Positions 1-12,285 of a DNA stretch of 64,000 nucleotides are shown in pieces. The translations under genes were made by a program, and so were the position numbers. The stretch comes from Leidyana gryllorum EB-2025a (lineage: Eukaryota > Apicomplexa): NCBI GenBank assembly GCA_048772705.1, contig JBLWGC010000224.1, positions 186,001-250,000 on the forward strand, written 5' to 3'. The stretch's first letter is position 1. The number at the start of each line of letters is the position of its first letter. Below the pieces are notes generated by a model that saw only the letters and a program-made list of their open reading frames with translations, was not told the origin of the DNA and did no database searches.

Positions 1-52
1 AAGAGTGTGATTTCCTTAGGAGGGATGCAAACTTGTTGATATCGGGGCTGCG

Positions 53-2008
53 ATGGCATCAGCGGACTTGAATCAAGCGAGCCCCATCTTGAGTTACAGT
101 CAAGGAGTGTATTTGAGTACATGGAACAACGCTGCTCGAACAGAGATAGCCGATATGAGTGTTCAATTATCTCAGGCGCGTGGTATCTGGAGAGGGTATT
201 TGTTGGGTCAATTGGCAAATGTTAGCAAAGCCGCGTTATGGTGGTCTACGTTTGGTATTTTAGCAGTTGCGATGCTCGAGAGTGATTTGGCATTAGCTGT
301 GACTCGAGCACCATTCAATTTGGCGCTTTTGATCACATCTCCAATGGCGGTGGCGGCCGCTGAGAAATTCAGAATACGACGACTATTGCTCGTTGCAACC
401 ACTGGCAGATTGATAGTGTGGTCCTTCTTTATCCCTCTCACCTGGATTATCGTCCGCAACGTTTTTGCCGACTTGTCAATCTTCTGGGGTCTGATGATCT
501 TTCTGATGTTCTGTGACGGGGTGCAAGTTGCCTTCTCAAACGCCGTGGACATAGACTGTGGAGGTTTAGATTCACTGTCCAATGCCTATGACTTACCTCT
601 CACTGACTTCTTGCGATACCGTTTCACCACTATACATCAACTCGTCTTTGACTCTTCATTCATCTTTCTGACCCCTCCAATCATAATGTTATTCGTCTTT
701 ATTTCAAGACACTTTCAGAGCGCTCCTGCCGCCACCGAATCGCCTCTGCTTCCTAACCACAACCCAACAGACTCCCACAACTGGCTCCACGCCCTCGCAC
801 GACTTATACCCACTCAAATAACAGGCCCAGATCCGAGTGTATTTGTACTCAGTCTGGGCATAGCACTCGTGTTTGGCGTACTCTCCTCTCTGTCACTGTA
901 CTTTTACTCAAAGTATATTCCCCCTCCTCTCCCCCGGCCCACTAATGGACACGCGGCCTCCCTCATCACCGACAACACCAGCGCCGCTACACGCTCGGTG
1001 CGCACAGAGGAGATCGGCTGGCCCTACGAACCGGTTGCCGCCCCTGCCAGCCTCCGGAAAGCTTACAAAGAAAAGCTGTCGGAAGTGGTGGAAGGCTTTC
1101 TCTTTGTCTGGAGAGACAGAGCTCTTAAATGGAGATTAGTCCTCCTCGCGCTCGAAACCGCTCTGGAAGACTCAATGGTCTCTGTCATTATTCCAATGAT
1201 AGGTAAGCCGCACGCCTCCTCTTAATCTCAATTTCTGCTCCCACCAGCCCTCCATGCCATATCGTTCCTCGGCCACACCACTGACCGAACTGTCGCAGCC
1301 CTCATCAGCGCTGTGGCCATCGCGGTCGGAAAACTCGGAGGTGTTCTTGCCGGTGTCTATCTGGCAACCAATTACAGCAATAACGACCAATCTCAAAGGC
1401 CTCCTCGACACCTATTCACTCATGTTCTCTTATCGAGCCTCTCTCTAATTCTTCTCCCTTGGGGATATATCACAGCTGAACGAGCTCTGATGCCAATGAA
1501 ACCCAACACTGCGTTCATACCTTCTCCTTCACCCCTCTTCAGCTGTGGTGCCGTACTAGTCGGTAAGCCCGAATAACCACTTTCGTTCCAATACCCACAC
1601 AGGCGTCTTCCTCTTCTTTGTCTTCTCTACCGCACCCAAAATCGGGTTCGCCAGCTTGATCCAGAGCCGAGTCACACAGGATGATCAGGCCGCTCGTGTA
1701 TTCGGATTTACCGGCATGTTCGTCACCATCACTGACGGCATCATGATCACCGTTATCAACTTGATCTTTTACTTCCCCGGCCGGGACCGCTTCGACCTCG
1801 CCTTATGGCTGGTCTTCGCCTTCTACATGATCCACGCCATCATTGAATGGACTTTAGGTAAGAATCAACACAAGCATTAGTCAAATCAGTTCACCAAATT
1901 CAATCAGGCCCTCGATTAGTTAGACAACAACCCATGATTGACCGATCCTCCTCAGCGCCAACTGGAGCGTCTCCCCATACTGACTCCACATACTGCTCTG
2001 GACCTTAA
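53..2008 (+). CDS. MFS-like multi-pass membrane transporter (possibly 5'-partial)
   Basis: Four exons are joined by three very short introns at 1203-1247, 1563-1602 and 1858-1907, all GT-AG and phase-consistent. The product is a hydrophobic multi-pass membrane protein. Several hydrophobic stretches alternate with basic loops and there is a long central hydrophilic loop, which resembles the major facilitator superfamily, but I see no diagnostic signature and cannot give a substrate. The last exon adds a short Ser/Pro-rich tail ending at TAA 2006-2008. The reading frame stays open upstream of ATG 53 to position 20, directly after an acceptor-like tttccttag. The true start may therefore lie in an exon beyond the left edge. 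It could instead be a non-MFS polytopic protein. Confidence 0.6.
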
Positions 2009-2442
2009 GCTGCCTTGCGTTTGGTCAACTTTTGGTCACGCAGATTGCGAATGCTCGAATGTAATAAACTTGAACATTCAGTGAAGAACCGGGTGACTTC
2101 TATCATATACTCTCCATAAATGTGCCACCTCTGCCTTACCCTTGTTCTCTGCAACGTTATTGTACAGTCGCTTCGTTTCTGCGAATTGCGAGAGCGACGC
2201 CTTTTTGCTTTGATCACTTTCGCTCATCAATGAATCTAGAGTACGTGTACGTGCCTTCACGTATGCGGCGTATCCCTAGATATTGTCCACCGCATTGACC
2301 AAAAACGCTCGGTATCTCACCTCAATTTCCTTCTCACACGCTCGGGTGCTCGCCCGCTGACTTCCCGCACCTTCGACGACCATGTCTGTAGTACAAACAC
2401 GTGTTTGGGCGCGGGCGCGAACATGAAAAAAACGTGGCTCGA
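2009..2442. other. Intergenic region, no gene seen
   Basis: This 434-bp gap separates two same-strand genes. Short open frames on either strand have no recognisable content and no consistent splice continuation. It presumably holds the 3' UTR of the transporter gene and the promoter and 5' UTR of the SCYL2-like gene. I see no repeat, tRNA-like box or mobile element. Confidence 0.5.
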
Positions 2443-4773
2443 TGAGTCTGGACTTCTTCAAAGGCCTGCCAACGCTTATATCGTCGGGCCTCTCCACTGT
2501 CGTAACACAATCGCAATATGCGTACGATAAGACTGCCCTGGAGTCCTGGGGACCGTATGTAAAATGGAAGGTATAAGTCTCTGAATTGATGGATTGGCGA
2601 CTCCTTCACGTTGGTCGGCAGCATGTTCCCGCCAGATTCAAGCAGCAACCGGAACAGGATGTGTCGCTCTTCGTTTTCGATCGAAGTAGTCTCAACGATA
2701 TTCACATCCAGGATCGACTCTTGATCGACGCTATCAGACGCGAGGCGCAAATGTTGCAGCGCCTCCGTCATCCTTCGATCCTGTCTGTAGTATGTCCCTT
2801 CACTGAACTGAAGCAAATGCTTCTGATTGCGGTGAAGCCCATAGTTATGACATTGGACAGTGAGTGTGTTGTACTACCCACCTGAGGCACCCATTATCTT
2901 GCAACAGAACGGATGCAAAGCCATCCGCTCTCAGTTCTGGAAGTCAAATTGGGATTGCTTGACATTGCAGAAGCTTTGGAGTTTCTCCATGAGAGTAGGT
3001 GACCAGAATGATCCAATACTTTCCATGCAACTGGTCAACAGATGCTAATCTGTGTCATCGAAATCTGAGTCCTCACTCAATCTTTGTCGACCAAAAAGGA
3101 AGCTGGTTTCTGGGTGGCCTGGTGAGCGCGCTAGTAACACCTTCATTCGCCGGTTGCAGGGTCTTGCAGTGAGGGTTGTCGACGGTACTGGAGATTGTGA
3201 TCAACCAATAGGAGGGTGAGTTGCCTCCTGCTCATGCTACGTAAAGCTGCTATTCAGGCCGCGGCCTCTAAGCGATGGGACGTATGTCTATCTGGACCCG
3301 CCTGTCAATTACTGTGCCCCCGAACTGACCGAAGGTTACCGAAAGGGTCGGTGTGGCGTGTGGTCGGATGTATTTTCATTCGGGTTGGTGGCGTACGAGG
3401 CTTTGAGTTTAGCGATGGGTCACGCGGACAGTCGCAGTACTGCTCGACTGATGTCCCCGGACACGAGCATTGGAAGTCACTGCACCACTGCAAGTAGTCT
3501 GTCTGCTGTGGTCGAGGCAGACCGTAAACTGCATCCGGAAATCCGAAGTCGGATAGCCGGAATGCTTCGTCGGGATCCGTCGCAGAGAACCCCTTTGTCC
3601 GCGTTACGGGAAAGCGCAGTTTTCTGTGATGTAAGGAGTCGCCAAAGGTTGCCCATATCCTTCCGCATCAGGAGGCCGTTGAGGCTTTGAGATTCATGGA
3701 TCACTTCGCCGAGAAAGATTTAGCCTCCCGACGATCATTCCTTCAGAAGTTGTCGCCCATGTTGGAGACTCGTCCGGACTTCCAACAGGAGTACACCTTG
3801 TTACGCCACCGGGTGCTGCCGGCTCTCTTGGAGCTTCTGACCAGACAGAGTATTACAATCTGGGCTGACGTCTTGAAACCCACCTTTATGATAGTCGAGA
3901 AAGTCAGACTCCGGTGGCCGGGAGTATTTGAACCCGAAGTGTGGCCGAAGATTGTCCCCCTCCTCTCGGCTGAAGAGATATCAATTCCGACCGTTGTCGT
4001 TCTCGTTCGGAATCTGCCTCTGATGCTGACAGAGATCTCGACGGCTGTCAGTGGTGAATATCTGGTGCCCTTCATTCTGAAGTGCTTGAATATCCGGAAT
4101 GCCGACATTCAGAATGCAGTTCTCGACATGCTGCCCACCACCCTACGCTATCTACAAGACAGTCCGCTGAAGAACAGAGTTCTGCCCCACGTCCTCACCC
4201 TGATCAGCAGCGACTCGAGTAGGTGAAACCGCGTAACATTACTACGTCAAATACTGTCAGGCTCTCCGCCGTTCCGAGTTCGTGGACTTGGTACGCTGGC
4301 TAACCTGGCTACCATGTTTGACCGGGAAACTATCATTTCGCTCATAATACCCGCTGTGGCCGCCGCCTGCAGCATCGATCGCAATTCTGAAACCGTCATG
4401 GCGGCTTTCCACTTATTCAAAGCCCTATCTGTTAACCTGGGACCTGAATTGACAATGCAGCATATATTACCCTCCGCTGCACCCCTCCTGGGTGGGTTTA
4501 CTGCTAGGTCTACGATACTTCATTTTGGTTCAGTCAATCCCTTCTTGGACAGTGACGAATTCGAGTCGTGCTATGAGGTGGTCGAGCAGGCCTTATTAAA
4601 GGTGAGTGATCCGCTCAAAGCCAGAAACACACGTGTATGTCGGTGCTCAGCTGCGGTCGATCCGCAAGGGGAGCTCTTCACCGGTGTCTAAGGTGTCAAG
4701 AAGCACTCAGCAGGCCCACAGAGAAGTGCGGACGGCTCAATCTGAGATGCCACCCCTGCTGGACTTCACTTGA
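2443..4773 (+). CDS. SCYL2: SCY1-like pseudokinase (SCYL2 type) with HEAT-like C-terminus
   Basis: A multi-exon gene with introns of roughly 40-65 nt. The N-terminal part is a protein-kinase-like fold resembling SCYL2: a VSLFVFD strand, a RLRHPSILSV segment, and a LHENANLCHRNLSPHSIF loop in place of the HRD catalytic loop. GLGLAVRV stands where DFG would be, so catalytic Asp residues are missing and a pseudokinase is expected. After the kinase part come leucine-rich helical repeats like the HEAT region of Scy1 proteins. A basic Ser-rich tail ends at TGA 4771-4773. Known family members act in clathrin-linked traffic between Golgi, endosome and vacuole; that role here is inferred from family only. 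Start ATG 2443 is the first Met of exon 1. Confidence 0.8.
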
Positions 4774-4858
4774 TTGAGGAGCGCGACTTTGAAGGAAAAA
4801 GTCCTGTAAGGCTAGGACAAACTCGGTGGCAACGACGTGAAGACGAATTGAGCACGGA

Positions 4859-6361
4859 ATGTGGGGATATGACTCTTTCTACAAGACACCGGGTGGTGGA
4901 GAGCCTCCCAAAGCCCCGTATTCGTCAGGAGTTCGACTGGAAGAGCTTTGGGATTGGAATCGCTGGAGGGTCACTGTGACCTGTCCTGGGCTAAGTGCCT
5001 ATCTGGAGGCGGTTGACGAGCCCTTTTTGGACGTGTTCGCAAAGTTTAAGGTTGAAACTGAGTTTTACACCGATTATGAAGTCAATTTTTGCTTGAGCAC
5101 TGTCCTGAAACGCCTACTTGGTTACGTGGTAAGAACACTCGATTTTGGCCATGACTGTCTGTGTGTTTAGAATGGATATGATAGCACTTTGGTGAAGATT
5201 TCTCGACGGGTCGGCCAATTTGAGTATTGCTTCAGATATGGAACCCTTTATTTTCATGTGTTGGCGAGTCCCGTTGAGCATGAGGTCCCAGCGAAAACGA
5301 TCTGGGAGCGCTCCGGGGTGATGCCGCCCGAGGAGCTCTGCTCCGAGCATTTTGCCCCCTTGAGTCAGCATCTGATGTCGGCCGGAAGGGGACGACAGCT
5401 GGCTCAGAGGGAGGACGAAAGAAGCTTAAGAAATGAGATGATCCAACTGTTGCGCCGAGTTCAATCAGAGCAGAGACGCGTTTTATTGCTGCGGAATCTG
5501 ACAAATAGAAATTGCAAGAGATATCTGGAAGACCTGATTTGGTCACACCCTGCCCCGCCAGCTCGCAGGGTGCGAGTGCGTCGAATACAAGTGGACAGCA
5601 GCGAGTCAGAGGGCGAAAAGCAGATGGGGGACGGGGTCTCTGAAGGGCGCAGGTCAATGCTGTCTGTGGTTTCGAGCGTCGACAATCCGGGGTCGGTGGC
5701 GGACCATTCTGGTAGACCGAGTTCAGGTCCATCCAGTCCACCAAGTCCACCAAGTCCGCCAGGTGCAGCACAAGTCTCTTCACTGGCTGCGGAGATAAAA
5801 GTTGCCCTTACCAGACTGATTGTGCCGCCCCCGGAGGAGCTCCGGTCGCCAGCACGACCAGCGATTATTAACGCAGAGCAGCAAGATGATGATCCGGGAG
5901 CCCCAGTCGCAGAGCAGAGCCAAGCCGGGGAAACAACTCTGCCCTCGAGTGAAAGTTCTGCCCAAGCGGCTGTGAATATTGCAGACAGCGACGATCTTGA
6001 GTGGGTGGTGCCCCACCGCACTTCGACCGTGAGAGACGTACTGATTGAGGTGCCAGGCTCATACCGTCGACTCCCACCACATCGTCACAGAAGGGAGCAG
6101 CACGGCGGCGGCACGCGGAGACCTGCGCATCTTACTACCTCTGCTGCCCGGCGAGCGAGACGCCGACGGCGGTTGCGACAACAAGAACGGCGGCGACACA
6201 GAAGATTACCGGACGATCGGTGGGGCGGGCCGAACTTTCCACCTCCGCCATCGTCGGCCGGAGGCGGAGGCGGGACGGGAGGCGGAGGTGGGAGTTCGGG
6301 GGCTGGTGGGGGGGGTGGGATGTCTGGGGGTCGTCGATTGCTCACTGTAGGATGTCTCTAG
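4859..6361 (+). CDS. Unidentified protein with disordered, Arg- and Gly-rich C-terminus
   Basis: Two exons are joined across a 42-nt intron (5129-5170). I do not recognise a family. The first about 190 residues are well mixed and look globular, with many aromatic residues. A charged helical stretch follows, then a long Ser/Pro/Glu-rich region. The tail has a very basic Arg-rich segment, a Pro run and several poly-Gly blocks. Arg-rich plus Gly-rich tails are common in nucleic-acid-binding proteins, which is only a hint here. An in-frame TGA upstream fixes ATG 4859 as the first possible start. The gene follows the SCYL2-like stop by 85 bp on the same strand. Confidence 0.65.
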
Positions 6362-6469
6362 CCGTCATAAAGTTGCATGGATATATATTAGTTGTTTGGG
6401 GAATTAGCTCACATGTGCAGCAAGGTCGGAGACTTGTAGAGGCGCGTCAGCTTTGTCAAAGAGGCTATC

Positions 6470-9442
6470 ATGATGCAGTGAGTATATTTAGAGACTCCAC
6501 ACCGACGCCCGCAGGCTCATCAGCTCTGTGAAGCGTCGAATGGTGAGGATTTGCCCAACCACGTCAATCTTTCCGGAAGGGGCAGAGCAGCCGAGAAGGG
6601 CATCATGCAAGCCAGCCGGACCATGCTCATGTAGCAACGCCCACGGCTCAACAGACCTTCTCTACACGACCCAGTTTTATCCCTCTTAACTCTTCTTCTG
6701 GTAAACATCATCGTCGTTCATGCCTTGCAACTAACCTCTACCCATGTCAAGGACACGAAGGGTCCGAGGACCCCTCTTCCCCGTCTAATCCCATCCAAGC
6801 ATCACAACCCCCGCCGCAGCCGCAACAAAGTCGGGGACGTGCGTCCATCCGTAGCTCGCAATCCGCTCCCCGACCGGCCTCGTCGGCTCCAATGCTGCAA
6901 GCAAGTTCCAGCGACAACGTGTGGAGCAGCACCAGCGGATCCGCCCCCCCTGCCCCAACTGGCGGACCGGCCAGGTCAAACTCGGCTCAATCAGCCCGTA
7001 ATGCCAGCAAGCTAAAAGCGCCACAATGGGGGGGGAATGGGGACACTCCCCAGTCATCGGCCATCTGTAAGCTCTATTGCCTCGTTCCAACCAGTACTCC
7101 CCATTTGTTGACCGCACACCAGACTTGCTACAGCAAGATAGTTTCGGCGCAATTGTCAAATCCTGTAAGTCTACTGTCCCAACGCCACCCGCCCACTCGC
7201 TGCTGCGTCTCTAGGCGATGTGGCCAAGCCAAGTGAGGAGTTGCGGCCGTCATCTTCACCTTTTGGATCTTCTTCGCCTTCCAAGAAGACCTCGGAGTGT
7301 CAAGGATTGCTGGTGCGGAAAGCTTCACCCGACGCTTTTGCCCAAGAACTACACCTGCGAGGTATTCCCTAACCTAATTTCCCCCACCAAAGACGCCTCT
7401 CTCCCCTTATCACGCTGACCAACAAGATCATAGTATCCCACATACAATGCATCCAGCCTTTTATGCCCACCATCCCCCCCCGCTTCTGGGGCAACTTCAC
7501 TTTCGACTGCTTCAGAGGTGCCAAATCATGAAGTTTTGGAAGTTCTGCGTCGAAAACTCAACCTCTGCGCTTCGGTTATCTTCGACTTCAAGCCGAATAG
7601 CGCCGACTTGTGGCTTGACGCCAAAGAGGCCAAGAAAGCGACTCTGAATGAAATCCTGGACTTCGTGACCAACAGTGACAGACGATCTGTTCACCTCGAA
7701 CAGGTTGTGGAGGAGCTTATTGAGATGGTGAGCAATCACCACGAGTCGTGTGTGGTCTGTTCGTACTTGTGTGTGCCCGTGTGCTGTGCCGGAGACGGAG
7801 ACGTATGCCATCTCTTGCCACCGGCACCGTCCGACACTTACATCCATGCCTGTATATACTTCATCTTGACGTAAAGTCACTCGCGACCTTTATTGGTGGA
7901 ATCAAGATCCACGCCCACTGTTCAGATTTCTGCCAATATATTTCGACCGCTTCCACCGTCCACAAGCGCCACCTCTTCGATGTTACTGAACGATCCCGAA
8001 GAGTTGGAACCGATCTTGGAGGTTTCGTGGCCCCACTTGTCCCTGGTGTATGAGATCCTCCTGAAGTTTGTCATGTCAACCGAAGTGAATCCGAAGACCA
8101 CCAAGAAATATATTGACCACGCTTTCGTATTGAAAGTGAGTGGGTTTGTAGAAAGTAAATTGAGCTGTTTGTTCAGTTGTTGGAACTGTTCGCGTCGGAG
8201 GACCCGCGCGAACGTGACTACTTGAAAACGATCATGCATCGAGTGTACGGGAAGATCATGGCTTTACGAGCGTTCATACGGAAGGCTATTCAGCATGTCT
8301 TCTTCCGCTATGTGCATGAGGACGATAGCCAACATGGTGTGTCGGAGTTACTTGAGATTTTGGGTTCGATCATCAACGGCTTCGCTCAACCATTGAAAGA
8401 GGAGCACAAACTTTTCCTGAAGCGGTCGATGATTCCTCTCCACAAGTCGCGGCATTTGGTTTCATATCATCAGCAGCTCACCTACTGTATGACTCAGTGA
8501 GTGCCGGCCTGAGTCTGACGGATCGAGTGCATTTGTAATCAGATATATCGAGAAGGACAACAAATTGGTTGAACCAATTATCAAAGGGCTCCTGCGTTAC
8601 TGGCCTGTCACTAACACACCAAAGGAAGTCCTCTTCCTGAATGAGGTCGAGGAGGTGGGTGGAAAGTCCTAGCGTTATGTCCTCCTTGTGCTGCTTTACT
8701 GCGCATCATCCTGGGAGATACACACACATATACACACTCATTCCAGATACTGGAGCTAACTCCACCACCGGAGTTCGTAAAGATCATGGAACCTCTGTTC
8801 CAACGTATGGCCATGTGTATCCAGAGCCCTCATTTCCAGGTGAGCCGGGAGGTGTCTGATTGGTTGTTGTTGGCGTGCGTTTGTGTGTAGGGGGCCGGCC
8901 GCGCGCGTGTCTCCTTGTGTGCTCCGGGTGGGTAGTGGTCATCTCACGGTTTTGTGATTGAGCAGGTGTCGGAGCGAGTGCTCTTTCTGTGGAACAATAC
9001 GCGCATAGTGAAGCTGATCAACGCGAACAAAGAGGTACGACTTGATGGGTGCGGGGGATTGCGTATGCTTTGATGACGCGCAGCAATTATTCCCCATTGT
9101 GATTGGAGCCCTCTATAAGAATACCAAAGATCACTGGAACGTGTAAGACTTTGAGGGCGTTTGTTCCGACTTGACTGACGGCTGGTTGCAGAACGGTACA
9201 CGGGCTGACGTTCAATGTTTGTAAGCTCTTGGCTGAGGCGGATCCTCACTTATTTGATCATGTGAATGATGAAAATCTGAAGAATCAAGAGAGGTGGGTT
9301 CCGACGATTGGCGAGTTCCGTGTTTCAAGTGATGTTGTTGCCTGTGTGTGTTCTCAGAAAGCGAAAGGAGCGAGAGAGGAGGCGGCTCATGTGGCAGACA
9401 TTGAAGCGCACCTCCGAAGAAGGTGGTGCGGTGCAACGATGA
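6470..9442 (+). CDS. PP2A regulatory subunit B, B56 (B') family
   Basis: A gene of a dozen or so exons whose C-terminal two thirds read as a clear B56 subunit of protein phosphatase 2A, which confers substrate choice on the PP2A core. Hallmarks are [40 protein letters not shown], a [14 protein letters not shown] segment, [15 protein letters not shown] across an intron, and LFNEVEE- and [15 protein letters not shown] helices, ending in a basic tail. The N-terminal about 170 residues are Ser/Pro/Gln-rich and disordered, as is usual for the family. Start ATG 6470 was chosen because it splices in phase through three small exons. The join just before the B56 core (about 7365-7515) is uncertain and may be one long intron or may hide a small exon. 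Confidence 0.9.
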
Positions 9443-9568
9443 AAATGATAACTACTTTTTGCCGTCCATCCATCCGTCTATCCATCCCTCATCTGCCATC
9501 ACTCACCATCGAGGAGCTGCTGTTCTTGTGTGTTCTTTCTCATCCACCAAGAGAGGCGGCTTTCTCAA

Positions 9569-10537
9569 CTATATTTGTGGGCTCGGTAGTTGCACGGATA
9601 CGGGAGTTGCCGTTGTGTTAGTGTTGGTCCTGGGAGTGGGTGGAGAGGAAGAGGAAGCAGCTTCGGCGGGCGGCAAAGTACTGCTGCCGCTACCTCGTTT
9701 GACAGGGACGGACCCCGTCAGGTTCTGTATGGAGGAAAGATGATCCTTGACCGCTTGTTCCCTCTTCAGCATGTCGCCCTCCTCTTCATCCAACTCGGCT
9801 TCCACCCGCTCCAACTCCGCCTCCGCCTCTTCTAACTTGGCAAAGAAGGTCGCAATGGCGTTCAGTTGGCCTTGCACGCGGGCGAGCTCCTGTTGTGATT
9901 GAATATTGAGAAACACATCATCACAACTCGAGTGAGTGGGTAACGGGGGCGCCCGCCGGATTCAGACAGATCGCCCACCGACATACAGAGAGGGAGAAAG
10001 TGAGGGAAACAGAGGGAAACAGAGTGAGAACAGACTGCTCGCGAACAAACAATCCGTCCATTCATTCCTCCATCCCCGGCCGTCCGACCATTGCTCCACG
10101 CCAGGCCGTCCAACCATTGCTCCACGCCAGGCCGTTCATATGCATAGAGCGAGCAGCACTTACCTCCTCAGCCTTTGTCTTATCCGCCAGGAGTTCGCTT
10201 CGGCTTTCTTCGAGCTACGATCCAAAGTATGAGGGCGGTGTGTTACCGGTAGAACCGAATTGAAGGGACAGTCGCGGACATATCTCACCTTCTTCCGACG
10301 TTTTTGATGCTGGGGAGGAGGACTGAGTTTGCAGAAGAGAAGAGGCAGCTCACTATGATGCGTTGCTTAGCATTCTGAGCTCTGCGCTGGCGACAACGCA
10401 CTACCCAGGCTTCCGTGGAGTCCAAGGCATGCTTGATTTTGATCTCCACAGCTTCCGACTCACCCTTCCGCACCTCTAACTACAACATGACAGGACAGTT
10501 GCAGTCACACGCGCTCACGGGTACAACACCAAGCCAT
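9569..10537 (-). CDS. Coiled-coil protein, function unknown
   Basis: Read on the minus strand, five exons join in frame. A strongly charged helical region rich in Lys, Arg, Glu and Gln runs into a heptad-like coiled coil (EEAEAELERVEAELDEEEGD) and then a Ser/Thr/Pro-rich tail ending at the stop 9569-9571. All internal exon junctions are phase 0. The long intron before the coiled-coil exon (about 9920-10150) carries a 26-bp tandem repeat. The start at 10537 rests on a small first exon and is uncertain. I cannot assign a family, since short coiled-coil proteins are not diagnostic by eye. It converges on the B56 gene with 126 bp between stops. Confidence 0.55.
10078..10136. repeat. 26-bp tandem repeat in an intron
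   Basis: Two copies of a 26-bp unit, beginning ggccgtcc and ending ctccacgcca, differ at one base (G/A). A truncated third copy follows. The repeat lies in the longest intron of the coiled-coil gene and may be a small VNTR. Confidence 0.85.
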
Positions 10538-10642
10538 GAATTCAAAATTGCTTCCAGCTTTTTAGTCAGAGAGATTCAGAGAGGGGAGAGGGAGACGACC
10601 TATCTGTAGAGAGTGTATATATGGAGTGAGGCATGAGTCGTT

Positions 10643-12189
10643 CTAAAGGATACTGTCTCGCACAAATGGTCCCGCCGTGGACCATAATGTGTCGTACTCT
10701 GGTGCCACAAAATGGTCTGACTGAGACCCAAAGAGCCCCGCTGACTGAGAAAGTGCGTCTTGACTAGTGTCGTACGGCGTGGGGGCCGTGTCGTAATACT
10801 GAGAGGAACCCCAGCTACTCCCGGCAGCTGGCGGAGCCGCAGCATATGGGGCTTCTGCCGGCGGCGGAATCCAATCGGGAGCTGCCCCCCCCACTTCAGG
10901 AACCGTCGCTGCCTGTGGAGACGGACGCTTTACAACCTGGGTCGTTTTCATTACTCGATCTCGTGGTGTGAGCCGAGATCGGTTATCCGGCACCGCCTTG
11001 GGCGAGGCCTGACGTCTCGCCCCCTGCCGCGCTTGCTTCCCATTCCGAGATTCAACGAACCGTCGCGAGATGTCCAACGCCTTCGTCCACAGGTTACAGA
11101 TCTACAACACCGCTAAACACCAGGAAGGAGGGGGAGTGACTAACATTCACACACACACACACACTTGCGAACACACACCTCAGTGGCACAAGTCCCCACA
11201 TCCACACAGGAGTCTCACCCATCTTCCACACACACACCGTTACATAGTCGCACACAGGTCCACACAGCGTGAGAGGTTGTGTGTTCACACGACCTGCCAC
11301 AGTGGCACAGACGACCCACACGACCCATCAGGTCACACACACACACACACTTAAGATATTGATGTCAGAGGGAGACACACAAGTCGGAGACGGGGACTGG
11401 TGGATGCGAGACACACACACACAGTAGGAGACACACACACACATGTGCACAGGACGGCGGGCAGATGGCGAGTGTCTGGCTGTCTGATGTGTGAGAGAGA
11501 GCAAAGACAATGCGGGTGAGTGAGTGCGTGCAGGAGGCAGACACGGCATGATGGTAGTGGGTGGTGTACCGACCAAGGCAATTTTCAGGAGCTGTGGTAT
11601 GGTAGCACAGCGTAGCTTGGCAATATCGTTGACTCTGTTGAGTGAAAGAGATTGGAGTGGGGGTCGAGTGAGCCAGATTCGGCTCACCGTTCCCTTAGCT
11701 CTGGTTTATCTTTTATGGCGGCTCGAATAGCCGCCTTGAGCTCCATTCTCCCCTTTTCGCCGAGGGGGACTCGGTGGAATGCCTCGACATTATTAGGTGT
11801 CTCCGGTTTAGTTGCAGCCGACGGGGGAGGGGTGCCACCTATGCTGCTTGTCTAGAGAGAGAGAGAGAGGGCGAGCGCGCCGCGCACTTACTCTGCGGTG
11901 TCGCTGGGTCAAGCTGGTGATAGCAATAGGTGGCTGTGGGCTGGTTCTCGGAGTTCGCAGCGGTAGGAATATATTCGTGGGGCTTCGGGGGTGAGCCCGG
12001 TTTGAGACAAGAGGCATTGGTGGGAGTAGAGTAAGTAGGAGCAGTTGACGAAGCGTCGTAGGGTGTCCACTGGGTGAATGGGGCGGAAGAGGAAGTAGTC
12101 TCCGCGGGAGGTGGAGTTTCGCTCGACCCGGAGCCGCCGGCTGGGTAACCTTCGGCAAAGAGTCCCCAGCCATTTTGGTGTGGATACAT
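10643..12189 (-). CDS. Pro/Ser/Tyr-rich protein with a short helical core, function unknown
   Basis: Four exons, about 322 aa: 12189-11892, 11838-11688, 11634-11574 and 11101-10643. The two N-terminal introns are 53 nt each; the third is about 470 nt and is full of GT/CA microsatellites. The N- and C-terminal parts are low-complexity (Pro, Ser, Thr, Tyr, Gly, Gln). Between them are helices such as AAIRAAIKDKPELRER and TIPQLLKIAL, followed after the long intron by LWTKALDISRRFVESRN. The helical core faintly recalls the SRA1/Sec31 C-terminal helical domain, but this is too weak to name the gene. The donor of the long intron (gtcggt) is atypical, so a hidden exon is possible. It is divergent from the DGK gene with 96 bp between starts. 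Confidence 0.5.
11145..11445. repeat. Cluster of CA/GT microsatellites
   Basis: Several (CA)n and (AC)n runs, including 11149-11164 and 11334-11351, are separated by degenerate CA-rich sequence. They fill most of the about 470-nt third intron of the minus-strand gene around them. Confidence 0.85.
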
Positions 12190-12285
12190 AATCTGCTCTA
12201 CCAACTGGGAGAAGAATCAACAAGACTTATGTTGTACATGAAGTGCCGAGAAGGGAGGTGCTAGACTATTCAAATTTTTTCCTCC

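Noticed and set aside
6351-6535. Possible gene starting at an ATG overlapping the stop of the gene before it, with a TPR-like stretch
   Set aside because: The reading cannot be spliced in phase to the exons that lead into the B56 core, whereas a start at 6470 can.
11145-11445. Repeat cluster considered as a CRISPR-like or satellite array
   Set aside because: It is dinucleotide microsatellite with no spaced unit structure, in a eukaryotic intron.
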